DNA of 64,000 nucleotides. Source: Takifugu bimaculatus (Eukaryota > Chordata > Actinopteri > Tetraodontiformes > Tetraodontidae). The notes beneath the pieces were generated by a model. That model had not been told where the DNA came from and made no database searches. It saw nothing but the letters and a program-made list of their open reading frames with translations. The DNA is taken from the NCBI GenBank assembly GCA_004026145.2, contig CP034986.1, positions 13,813,804 to 13,877,803 of the forward strand, read 5' to 3'. The position numbers were made by a program, and so were the translations under genes. This document shows, one piece after another, positions 45,902 to 56,098 of this stretch (positions are counted from its first letter, which is position 1; each line of letters starts with the position of its first letter).

Positions 45902-48853
45902 GTTGTTATTGTTATTATTATTAGGAGCCAAGCACCGACTGGCGGAGGTTTATTAGTTATTTATTAGTTTTATTTTCAGTTGTTTTTGGCTCCACTGCCT
46001 AAAGGTGCTTCAAAACTCGAGAAAGTTTGCCCGACACCTCAAAAGGAAGCTATACATTTATGTATTTTAGGGGTCCCGGGCACAGACGTCCAGAAATGGC
46101 TCTTGGCCGCCACCTATTTTCGGGGAGGACCCGGATATGGGACATTAAACTTGGTGGGGTTATTTAGTGTACAAAGATACAGAAAAAAGTCTCCTGGAGC
46201 CATGACACACGGGAAGTGCGCCATTTTCATTTGAAAATGCGATCTTGACCACATTTTTGTAGGTTTCAGACCTGGTACTTGAGCAAACTCTTTTTAAAGA
46301 GCTTTTATGGGATCATCTTTATATTTCAACTGTGCAATTTGGAGACGGGCGATGTTAATTTGTGAAGCTTATTAATGTTGATGTCTGGCCATAAACCAGG
46401 AAGTGGTTGTCATTGGGACATAAGTTGTTGAATCGGCGCCAATGGTCACGTGTGTGATTGCGGTCTGGACCTGAGCAAAATTAATATGCGGTTGTTTCTT
46501 TAGCGCCACCTGCTGGCAACAGAAAAAGTCATGTTTTGCATTCTGATGGCTGCTCCGAGTGTGTTTAGTACATTCATCTTAAACCTGGTGAGGAAGTCAA
46601 CGAGACCTTGATGGGTCAGAGGGTATTGCCATGAATGAAAAAGGTTTGACCAGGATTCCACCCAAAAGCCATACATTTCAATAATTTCTTTATGTTATAG
46701 CGCCACCTAGATATGGCTGGCTGTAAATCAGACACAAGCTGTCAAAATAGGCTCATGGTTGCTATTTATGAATGCTGTCTCAGTCTGAACATCCATACTG
46801 TATATACGCAGCAATATTCTATAGCAGTTAGAGCGCCGCCTCCTGGTAACATAATAATAATAATTATTATTACAATAATAATAGTTCTTCTTCTTATTAT
46901 TATTTTTATTATTATTCTTATTATTAATATTATTATTATTATTACTATATCGTGTTTCTTTTAGGGAATTGACGTTTTTTTATATATATAAATAACAAGC
47001 TCAGCCGTTATTATTGAAGTAAATGTTAATTACTGGGGAACACGGTATTTTGGAAAAAAAAAAAAACTGGAAAAAAAACCCAACTTAGAGTTACAACACT
47101 TACATGTAACGTAAAGTTTATCATAAAGCACGCACACGATCGTGCAGCCGTATGAAAAAACGAATGGATGTATGCAGATTCGGCGCCACCTTGTGGACAT
47201 AATTATTTTGAGGTACTGCATCTTCAGTTGATTTAGAAGAAAAACAAAAGGAAATCGGTCACGTGGTATTTTAATTAAGCATTTATTTTGCTGAATAGAT
47301 TAAATATCTGGACTTTCACTTCTGTGCGTGTTGAAGGTGAAACATCTGGAAGATGAGAACAAAAAGCTGGAGACCAAGCTAAAGATCCTCAAGGAGCATG
47401 AGCAGTACGGGTCCAAAATCGATGACATCGTCCCACACCTGGCGAATGAGCTGGAGGAGCAGGTGGAGAACCTGATCCAGGACCAAGAGAATCTGAAAGC
47501 TGAGCTCCTCAAGAAGGAGGAGGAGGTGGAGGACACCAGGAAGAAGTGAGTGGGGGTGAGGATAGCTTCACCCAGTGATGTCTATGGAGCTCCCAAAGTG
47601 TTTTGTTTGATTTCTTCATTTTAGGTACGAAAATGAGTTGCTGAAGAAAGCTGAGCTGGAAAATGAGTTTGTCCTCAGCAAAAAGGTGAATAGATTCTTC
47701 CGCCATGTCTATTCTTTCTAAAACATGGAAACCATTAATTCTTTCATCCGTATGCATGTATGCGCACACACAAGGATGTAGATGATGGTCATCTGAGGGC
47801 CGTGGAACAGGTGCTGGAGCTGGAGGACCTGATAGGAGAACTGGATTTGCGTAGAGTCGGTTATGATGAGGTAATACTCAGAAAAACCAACGCTTTCAAG
47901 ATAATGTTCCCTGCAGACATCAGAAAGATGGTCCTGTCTGCTGCCTGCAGGAGATCAAGGAGCTGGAATCTCAAGTCCAGAATGTGACAGTCGTCTTAAA
48001 AGATAACGGCACGCGCTCTCTGGACATGGACAACATAGTCGAGAGCTACAAGACTCAGTACGCTAACATGGCAACGCGTTCTAGGGAGGACGTGGAGTAT
48101 TGGAACAAGAAGAAGGTGAGGAAAAAGATCTCAGACATAGCACAGACATGAAAAGCTTCTTCAGCCTCACCCCCCTCCTCTAGATGGACACCATGGTCTT
48201 CAATGCAGGACAGCGTGAGCAGGAAGGTACGTGACTTAAAGAGGGACGTGGCGGATTTGATGCGCCACATCCAGAGGTTGAACGCGGAACTGGAGGCCCA
48301 GCTGAGGAAGGTCCGTCTCTCAGTCCAGGCCAGTAGCTGCAGATTTTGTCCTTCATCCATCAGCTTGAACCTCGATTTTCCCCGTCAGGAAGAGGCCCTG
48401 CAAAAGGAAATCCTCGAGACCAGGGCGGAGGGGGACGGACAGGTGCAAAAGACCCGCGATGACATCGCGCAGCTGGAGGAGGCCTTGAAGAGAGCCAAGC
48501 AGGATCTGGCTGGACAGATCTGTGAGTACCAAGAGCTGATGAACCTCAAACTGGCCCTGGACATCGAGATCGCCACCTACCGAAAGCTGCTGGAGGGCGA
48601 AGAGCAGAGGTACGCAGGCGCCCTGTCAGTCGTTCCATTTCATCACGTTGGTGCTAACATCGCTTTCTGCTCTGCTTCTATCAAGGATGAACGGCCTTCT
48701 GCATGCAGGTAAGAACCAGCCTGAGGAGCGTAGCAGCTGTTAAGCTCCAGCAACCTGGAGTGGAGCTGGACAGGAAGTAAACTGAGCGCATGACTTTGGC
48801 TTTTGTGTTTCCTCTCACACTAACATGAGGCTCTCTTACACTCAGATGTCTAA
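45397..48853 (+). CDS. Type II keratin-like intermediate filament protein, nearly tailless; one-base frame break in exon 6
   Basis: Nine exons: 45397-45540, 47337-47545, 47625-47685, 47775-47870, 47951-48115, 48184-48310, 48389-48609, 48686-48708 and 48846-48853, about 350 residues. Exon sizes 209, 61, 96, 165, (127) and 221 reproduce the canonical type II keratin pattern (209/61/96/165/126/221). Exon 6 is one base too long and its frame breaks at 48221-48230 between GQREQE and VRDLKRDVADLMRHI. The head is short (MLRPREYSSRSYNPRGTG). Coil 1A is GLNDKFVQLIDKVKHLEDEN, and the rod end MNLKLALDIEIATYRKLLEG then EEQR is intact. The tail is only MNGLLHADV. It would pair with the type I-like protein encoded on the other strand. 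The last two exons are tiny, so retention of the intron at 48709 is an alternative ending. Confidence 0.82.
45556..45923. repeat. Compound trinucleotide array in filament-gene intron 1
   Basis: Blocks of TTA/ATT repeats alternate with blocks of AGT repeats. The two are joined by the constant octamer ATAATGCT, which occurs five times (near 45593, 45677, 45749, 45800 and 45851). The whole behaves as a higher-order minisatellite of variable unit length (about 51-84 bases). The Ile/Ser and Asn/Thr open frames here are artefacts of the repeat. Confidence 0.95.
45925..46850. mobile_element. Unidentified interspersed repeat in filament-gene intron 1
   Basis: Sequence beginning AGCCAAGCACCGACTGGCGG and containing repeated GCGCCACCTGCTGG / GCGCCACCTAGA-type motifs (near 46505, 46700 and 46830) looks like dispersed fish repeats of unknown class. 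It has no coding capacity and no clear terminal repeats. It ends in ATT/AAT-rich simple sequence (46850-46955). Confidence 0.4.
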
Positions 48854-50646
48854 AAACAAACAAAACGAAACACAATTACCGGCCAGAGAAGCTGCAGGAC
48901 CCCCCCCCCCACCACCATCCGATGAATGCTCCATCCTGGTTTGGGCGCCCCTCCCCCTCCCAAAATGCCTGCTGGTCCGCGTGGAAGTGGTGTCGGAAGG
49001 TTCCCATTACACCTGACATTTGCGCTTCTGTGTTTGCACGTCCACAAAAAGTGAAATAAGAGAAGTCAAATTAAATAAAAGAAGAATGACAGAGCTCCTT
49101 GTTTACCTGGCAAATTTAGAATGCAAAATAAAACATTAGCCCCCCTGCTTGTGTCAAACAGTATCTTTCTTATTTGCCTGCGGTGTCCAGAGAAGCAGAA
49201 GACCGTCTCAGGGTAGAAAGACTCCAGGAAATAAAGCTTAAAAATGGAATTTCTGTCATAAATGGCTCTGTTCTCAGGGTTCTATGGAGGGACTTAAGAC
49301 GACCTGCGACTCCCTCAGCTCTTGTCTCCTTCGACCTTAGTGACGTACTTCAGTGTGTTTGTGATGGGCTTCCTAATTAACAGACATCAGTAATTATGAG
49401 CTGGAGTCCGACAGTCGCGCGCTTGCTTCGCTTTTGTCCTCCTACTCTTCCTGGACACAGAGGGACATGACGCTGTGATGTGGAAAATGGCCTGAGCGGG
49501 AGGGAACGCCGTGCAGCCTACCTGCGGGTGATGTCCTCGCTCAGCTCTTTAATTGGATTGGAGCGTGTTTTTCCACCTTTGCCGGCTGTCTTTGCCGCCC
49601 ACATCCTGTCTGGAGACGTTAAAAACTACAGACACGTACGGTAACACAGATTCTCCATTTAATCGAGTTGCACACATTTAACCTTCCGGTCACATTTATC
49701 TGAGGAAGTCGGAAACATGAAACAATCATGACTGGTTTTTGCATTTTGGTGGCAGCCTGAGACCTCTCTAGTTTCAGCTAAATACACACCAGTAAAGGAA
49801 TAAAATAAACACTGCAAACAGGTGGTTGACAGATGGAGAGAAGCCTCTAAATCAACTTGTTTTTGATCTCAGATGGGGATGACTAATAAAATATCATCAT
49901 CTATTAAGATTGAGACCCTCAAATGTATCTGTAATGTTTTGGTAAATCATATTTGGGATTCGTCCCACTGGAGTGGACCCTCGGGGGGGCGGCTCTGGCC
50001 CGTGGGCCTAAAGTTCAACCCCCCTGCTTTAAACTAAGGTCCAGAGGCAAAGGGACAAGGACACGGTGACACAGTTCTGGCTTTGAAGCATATTTGCAGA
50101 ATGTATAATGGTGATACGAGGGGATAATTAAAGATATTGTACCCGCTGCTGGCGGTGTGTTTGAGTTGGTGCGTTTGAGAGGCTCTGCTGAGCCACCGAT
50201 GTTGTTCGTGTTGTTTATACAGGTTGAGAGCATCAAATTACACCAACGTTTGTGAAGGCAACACACAGCCACATGTCCAGAGGGTAAAGCTGGAGAATGG
50301 TGTAATTCAGGGGCAGATCAAGTCCAATATAATCGATGAAATTTGAAATTAAAATCCAGCCTGATGGGGCAAGCTAATGCCTGAACCAAGGTTAAAACCA
50401 AAAAAAAAAAAGGTGGCGTGAAACAAATTGAACCACAGGGGTTGGGATTAAGTGTGTCAGGATTAATCTTTGAAGGTTTAATCTGAAACGACGAGTTAAA
50501 GGCATCAGGAAAGCTGGACCGGACGGCCGGTGAAACAGTCAATGACAATGTGTTTTTTCACTGCTACGCGACATTTCCTCCTGCGTGCGCTGATCAATAA
50601 ACCGCGGGCACGAGTGGAAACATCTTAAATAACCAGCGGGAGAGCA
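48854..50646. other. 3' UTR of the type II-like gene and intergenic DNA
   Basis: AATAAA at 49074-49079, about 220 bases after the stop, is a candidate poly(A) signal for the type II-like gene. The remainder up to gpbar1 has no gene I recognise. The last few hundred bases before 50647 should be the gpbar1 3' UTR. Confidence 0.35.
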
Positions 50647-51672
50647 TCAGACCGCCACCTCCTCCAGGCCCTGCGTCCCCCGCCCCCACCTGTCTCTCAG
50701 TTTCTGGAGAATTTTGTGTGCGGGCTCCGTGTACTGCCTGTTGGCCAGGCCGAGCACCAGCGGCACCACGGCCATGCTCCCGATCCCCGTGCACGACAGC
50801 ACGATGTGCGTGGTGGAGCTCCACTTGGTGTCGCTGATCAAGAACACGATGCAGACGTGCATGTAGATGAGGTAGGGGACCCAGCAGGCCAGGAAGGTCA
50901 AGGACACCGCCACCACGCAGCGGGTGTAGCGCAGGTTCAGCCTGTGCTCCTGGTCGGAGGTCGCATTCCCGCGCTCCACTGAACGATGGAGACGACAAAT
51001 GTCCCTGAGCTGGCCTCGCGTGATCAGCAAAACGCGGCCGGTCATGGCGGCGATGGTGAGAATGGCGGGCAAGACCAGCCCGTACACCTCCAGGAAGATG
51101 AAGGCGTTGGAAAAGACTCGCCTGTAGGAGCAGCACATGGTTCCGTTCGTGGAGCAGTTCGCGAGCGCCGCGGCCTTTTGGCCGTTTTCACAGCAGCCGT
51201 TCCAATCCGAGCCGGTCCAGTTGTTCCACCCAAACGAAGGCAGAGAGGCGTAGAGGAGCGGCGGCAGCCAGGCGGCGAGCAACGCCAGGGGACAGCTGCG
51301 GTGCATCCACAGGTTGTTGTAATGCAGGGGGTCCACAATGCAGATGTAACGCTCATAGTGCACCATCACCAAGTTCAAAAGGAACGCCAGGAACAGGAAG
51401 TTGGGGAAAATGTGAGCCACCATGCAGGAGCTGAAGCTGAGCTCGCGGTTGAGACCCATTAAGGGGATGAAGGGCAGCGCGACGCCGGTGCACAGATCCG
51501 CCACGAGCAGGCTGAGGAAGAAGTAGTTGGGCGTGTTGTGGAGCTGGCGGTTCCAGGCGATGCCCAAGATGATGACCACGTTGGCCAGAATGATGGAGGT
51601 GGACAGCGGGACGGTGATGGCGTAGATGAGCCGCTCATCGGAGAGAAAGGAGCGGGAATCGTTGCGGTCCAT
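50647..51672 (-). CDS. gpbar1: G protein-coupled bile acid receptor 1 (TGR5)
   Basis: An intronless coding exon of 341 residues on the reverse strand, close to the 330 of human. GPBAR1 is a Gs-coupled plasma-membrane receptor for bile acids, acting in energy balance, bile flow and macrophage inflammation. Visible features are seven hydrophobic segments, NRQLHNTPNYFFLSLLVADL in spans 1-2, the span 3 end HYERYICIVDPLHY with an ERY in place of DRY, a cysteine- and asparagine-rich second extracellular loop with NWTGSDWNGC, TRCVVAVSLTFLACWVPYLI in span 6, and GLANRQYTEPAHKIL at the start of the tail. The upstream neighbour arpc2 (beyond the filament pair) and downstream aamp match the human ARPC2-GPBAR1-AAMP order, which supports the call strongly. 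Confidence 0.92.
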   Translation of the reverse strand: MDRNDSRSFLSDERLIYAITVPLSTSIILANVVIILGIAWNRQLHNTPNYFFLSLLVADLCTGVALPFIPLMGLNRELSFSSCMVAHIFPNFLFLAFLLNLVMVHYERYICIVDPLHYNNLWMHRSCPLALLAAWLPPLLYASLPSFGWNNWTGSDWNGCCENGQKAAALANCSTNGTMCCSYRRVFSNAFIFLEVYGLVLPAILTIAAMTGRVLLITRGQLRDICRLHRSVERGNATSDQEHRLNLRYTRCVVAVSLTFLACWVPYLIYMHVCIVFLISDTKWSSTTHIVLSCTGIGSMAVVPLVLGLANRQYTEPAHKILQKLRDRWGRGTQGLEEVAV

Positions 51673-54600
51673 CCTCGGAGCGGCGAGCGGACTCTGTCCC
51701 GTTGGCCAGGCGTTAGTCCCGAGGAGGAACAGTGACCCTGTGGGAGGGAAGGGGCGGCGTTAAGAACTGCAAACGCATCGTGGAGGCACTTTCAGGCAAC
51801 AACGTTCTCACGTTCTACTTCAGAATGATCAGATTAAAGCAAAATTCTGTGTCTGATGGAACGAGCCGATTGCTTGTAACCAACGACATTTAAGAGTGAG
51901 ACGTTGCACTTCAAAGGAGCAGCTATTGAGGCCAATCTGAAAAAATAAAGAAACTTCCTCCATGTTTTAGATAACGCAGCGTCGCCACATCCGCGAGTCC
52001 ATCAGACAAGAGTTAATGAAGGCTCAAGGTAGCATGAGAGGAGATGAGAGGAGATGTGAAGGCTGAGGAGCGTCTTTGACGCCCGACCAAACACAACATC
52101 TCCCCCTCTCTGCGCCTCAGCGCCGCAAGTAAGAGGTGACATCACAAATGGATTCCGCCCGTTTCCCAGACACGTCACCTCAGTGGGATCTGTTGATCCC
52201 TCGAGGGTGTGATGACACAGAAGATCGTCATATTCTGGATATTTGTTGTGGTGACGAGCCAGAATGGGACAAACGGAGATGGGGACGGCGCGAGTGCTTT
52301 GTTAGCCAACGGCTGAGATAAGAGAGTGTTAATGGCTTTAAGGACACATCTATTCAATAACTGAACAGCTGGGATTCTGGAGTCACACCTCCCCTCCTGC
52401 ATCTGTGTATATTTTAGAAACTCACCCACGTCCGGGGGGGTGAAGCTCAATCAAGTTCAGATTTCTGCTTTTGTTTCCCTATTTTCTGCCAGCATGTGTA
52501 TCAATTGAAACACAATTTCCAACAGTGGAATGACAACATAACTGCAGACTGGGACATTATAAGACACAACAGGAACTCTCTAAAGGAGTTCCACACCGTG
52601 CTAAAGTCCACACTTTCCTTAATTTGAGCCTTTTTTGAGCCAATGGTCTCCTTCCCAAACCAGAATGAACTCCAGAGTCTGAACTTTTACCTTGGTGCGA
52701 ACATTCCAGTCGTGAGTCCTTTCTTCATCCTCCAGTGCGTCATGTCGAAAGAATCCGATTCTTTTCTTGTCTCTTTTCTCCTTTCAGTGAAAACGGGCTG
52801 CCTGTTCAAACCCTTCGCCACAAACTGGAGGAGAGACGGCGAGGGGAGCCGGCTCAGTTCCTCTTGATACTTTAAAGGGGAAGTGCACACTGAATGAGGA
52901 GATGGGAGGAGGTACAGGAGCTAATGGAGCTTTTTTTCTTTCCTGGAGGGAGGGTTGCTGGTCATGTCACAGATCAGTGCACGAACATTCGCCCACTGCT
53001 GCTTTACCGCCATTGGTGGGGTGATCATCGGGGGACTGGAACAACTGCCCGGAAAATGATTCGAAAACATTCCAGTGTCACATCGATCATCCCGGTATGT
53101 GGAGTGGCTTCTCGTCCACCATGGTGCCCTTCAACAGGAGCATCCCCAAGATGTTCAGAAGAAAACAACAAGCAGGTTGGAGGGTTGCTTCTGGGAGTTG
53201 CATGTGCTCCCAGAACCTGAGAAGGATTCCTTCCTTTTCCTCCCACTTGACTCAAAGCCCGAGTGTATGGATGTGTGTGTCCTGTGAATCACTGCCCACG
53301 TTTCAGGGGGTTTCCTAGTTCTCCCAGCCGCTCTGACCTGATGGGGGCGCTACTTTGTGGCCTCATCCAACGGTGGCTGTATTGATTTGTATTTAAAAGT
53401 GGGCGACATGTGACTTAAGTCGTAAGAGCAACATGAAATTTGCACGATTCAGTGCGAGTTCATCCTCAAGGTTTACGTCAACTTACGTTAAGGCCCACGC
53501 CTATCGGAATAGTGCGGCACAAGCTAGTTGGCATTTTCAAGTAGACACGAAGAATTGTTGGTAGCTAAAGCAGCACAACGTTACATTACAACTCTATGAA
53601 TTAAAACCTTGTGAACACAACAAAGTTAGAAAATGACATCCTACTTTGGAGAACAGACCTTTGGCCAAGCATCTGAATGGAGAGTGCCTTTTTTTCTCTC
53701 TGAGATATACTTGTTTACAACAAGTCAAGATTAGCTTGAGCATTTTGAAAGACGTTCAAGCAACCGTCCTGCCTGCTGAGGAAGTCCGAGGCTTTTCTCC
53801 ACACACGCTGCCGTACTAAACTGTATGTTGGTTTAAACAAATGCTGTTTAAAAGATGTATGTGCTGCTTTTATTTAACTAAAGGCTGATCTACAGTGTAC
53901 ATACAACAGTACATTTGAGTTCATAACAGATCACACCGGCCACGTTTCTAAACACAACGTCGGATGGAAGACCGACGGTGACCCGTTAGCCAAACACCCA
54001 AGACTCCCTCACTGATAGACTGGTAACAATGGACCAGCGCCAGTCAGATAATGGCTGGAAGTAGTAAATGTTCCTGGAGGCCTTTGGATAAGACACTACA
54101 CAGGGAGGACAAGCTGGACATGAAACCACAACATCCCCATAGTTCAAAGATAGGATGCCTGGTTGACCTGGAACATTTAGTCCTCTTAAATTTAGTCAAT
54201 GTCGTTAATTTAAGGTACACCCAGTCACTACCAAAAAAGTCAAGATTAGCTTAAACTTTGGGGCTCACGTTAAATACATGTTTGGTATGTTGCTTCATCA
54301 CCTACATTTTCACAAACATCCATCCTATTAGCGTCTGCTGTACACTAATAACAAAGTAGACAAAGTACACTAATAACACTAATAACAAAATTAAAGTTTG
54401 ACTGTCTGTTTGTCCTTTCTGGGCTCCTGTAGAAGCGAGACGGCTAACATCAACGGAGGAGGACCCAGGTCAATATTTATACAAATACCTCACTGTTACT
54501 TGAACAAAACACAGCAATTATTAAGCAGAGATTGATCTGATATTAAAATATAACGAGATAAAATCTTTAATTACGTATGGCTTGGTATCAGCGTTTATAT

Positions 54601-56098
54601 TGACACTGACCTCTGAACGCTTCTGATTTTTATGGGTTTGCTTCCGCTTCGTTTATACATGTTTGCCATGGTGCCAGCGCCTCTTCTTTGTCCGCTCAAC
54701 TGGTTTTGTTGGACATCTGTTCTCAGCCCGTTGCAGAAAACGAGCTGCAGTTTAATAGATCCCGATCCTCGACGCCTCTGAAGGTTGACCTTTGAGGCCA
54801 AACACATGCTTGGAAACTACCTGCTCAACGCCTGCCATGACAGGTTGCGATGAGTCGCCTCCGAAAACGCTGCGTGACCACATTGAAAGCACGCAAACAG
54901 GCGTGTGCGCGGCAGTGGTCGTGATTTACCGCCTTCCTGCCCCAGCTCCACCGCTGGAGCACCAAACTGGGCACCAGGAAGAAACACTTGTGAGCAGGAA
55001 AGTGATGCTTTTCCTGAGGGCCGACGGTTCGGCCCTGCAGCCGAGCTCTTTATAGGAACACGTAAACATGACCTGAACACATGGACGGTCGACATGGCGA
55101 CCGCTGAGGGTCAAACCTGGCCTACGCCGACATAAATCACACGGGATTAATGAAGCCTTCACATACATGTTCTACAGAGCAGCTCCATGTGCAGCATTGT
55201 GACAACGTTGTGCAGATACCTTCACGTTTTTACTTCAGCCCGTGCACCCGAGCCGTGAGGAGCCATCCTCTCCGTTCAGCAGGGAGCAGAGATTATTGAT
55301 CTATGCAACCCAGAACCCGCATCCACAGCCGATCCTGTTCGTGTTCCGGCCCTGCCGTCAGAGGCAGGTGTCTGAAAGGACCCGCGCTGCACTTCAAATG
55401 TCTCCCATGGAGGAATTCAATGCGTAGCCGAGTGAGAGGACGTCACAGCATATCTGGTATTTATTTTCTGTCTATACGGTAGTGTGGATAACAAGAAGTG
55501 GTACAGTTTGGATGAAAACACTCCGATAGGAGACAATGGTGGGCTGGAAGGGAAGGTGATGAAAGCAGACCGTTTAGTAATGATATACTGAAAGGATTTT
55601 AACATTTTATTGCTGTCTAAACAAAGTCGGTGAAAAATGCTCTGTATGTTTCCTGTAAACAGGTTTTGGGGACTTCAGGCCTTTTCTGTTTACCCTAAAT
55701 CAATTTAGTGGTACCGGACACTGATAACTGTTGCGTGACTATGCAGGAAGCACTTCCGTCCTACTGATCTGATTGATTTATGCAGATGATAATTAATCAA
55801 CCCTTTATCCCATCAAGCGCTTGGACTCTCCTGTCATTAATCTTAATTAGGGGTGATGAGAAAAGGCCCTCAGAAGTCCTGTTATCTCCAGCCTGACTCA
55901 CCTCCTCTTTCTACTCAGAGCTGATAAACAGTTTAAAATTAGCTTTAGACTAAACAGACCTGGAGCTTAACTCACAGGCTTTTATCCTCTGTGGCGTGTC
56001 TGTTTTTTTAAATTAGTTTCCATTTTTGGTGTTTCCTGAGGATACTGTTAAGAGTTTTCAAATCCCAAATTCTCCAGTCGGGTGATCAGAAGTCTCTT
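51673..56098. other. Intergenic, no gene recognised
   Basis: About 4.4 kb between gpbar1 and the 3' end of aamp. It holds several 60-110-codon open frames (for example 52643-52867, 52894-53220 and 54792-55135), none with a recognisable domain, splice-site framing or conserved-looking start. The right-hand 0.5 kb probably includes the aamp 3' UTR. Confidence 0.4.

Noticed and set aside
45509..45967. Poly-Asn/Thr and poly-Ile/Ser open frames on both strands
   Set aside because: Direct products of the trinucleotide array, not proteins.
48221..48235. GGAAG followed by GTACGT as a true splice donor in keratin-like exon 6
   Set aside because: The sequence that would be intron encodes the conserved rod segment VRDLKRDVADLMRHI, and no acceptor follows before it. 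With one base removed the exon has the canonical 126 bases.
8422..48310. Programmed ribosomal frameshifting as an explanation for the four broken frames
   Set aside because: No slippery heptamer with downstream structure is evident, and none of these families is known to use recoding.
50594..51462. Long open frames in other frames and on the opposite strand at gpbar1
   Set aside because: They are Arg/His/Gly/Pro-rich shadows of a GC-rich coding exon.
52643..55135. Several 70-110-codon frames between gpbar1 and aamp
   Set aside because: No recognisable domain, no supporting splice sites, and composition like random AT/GC-mixed DNA.
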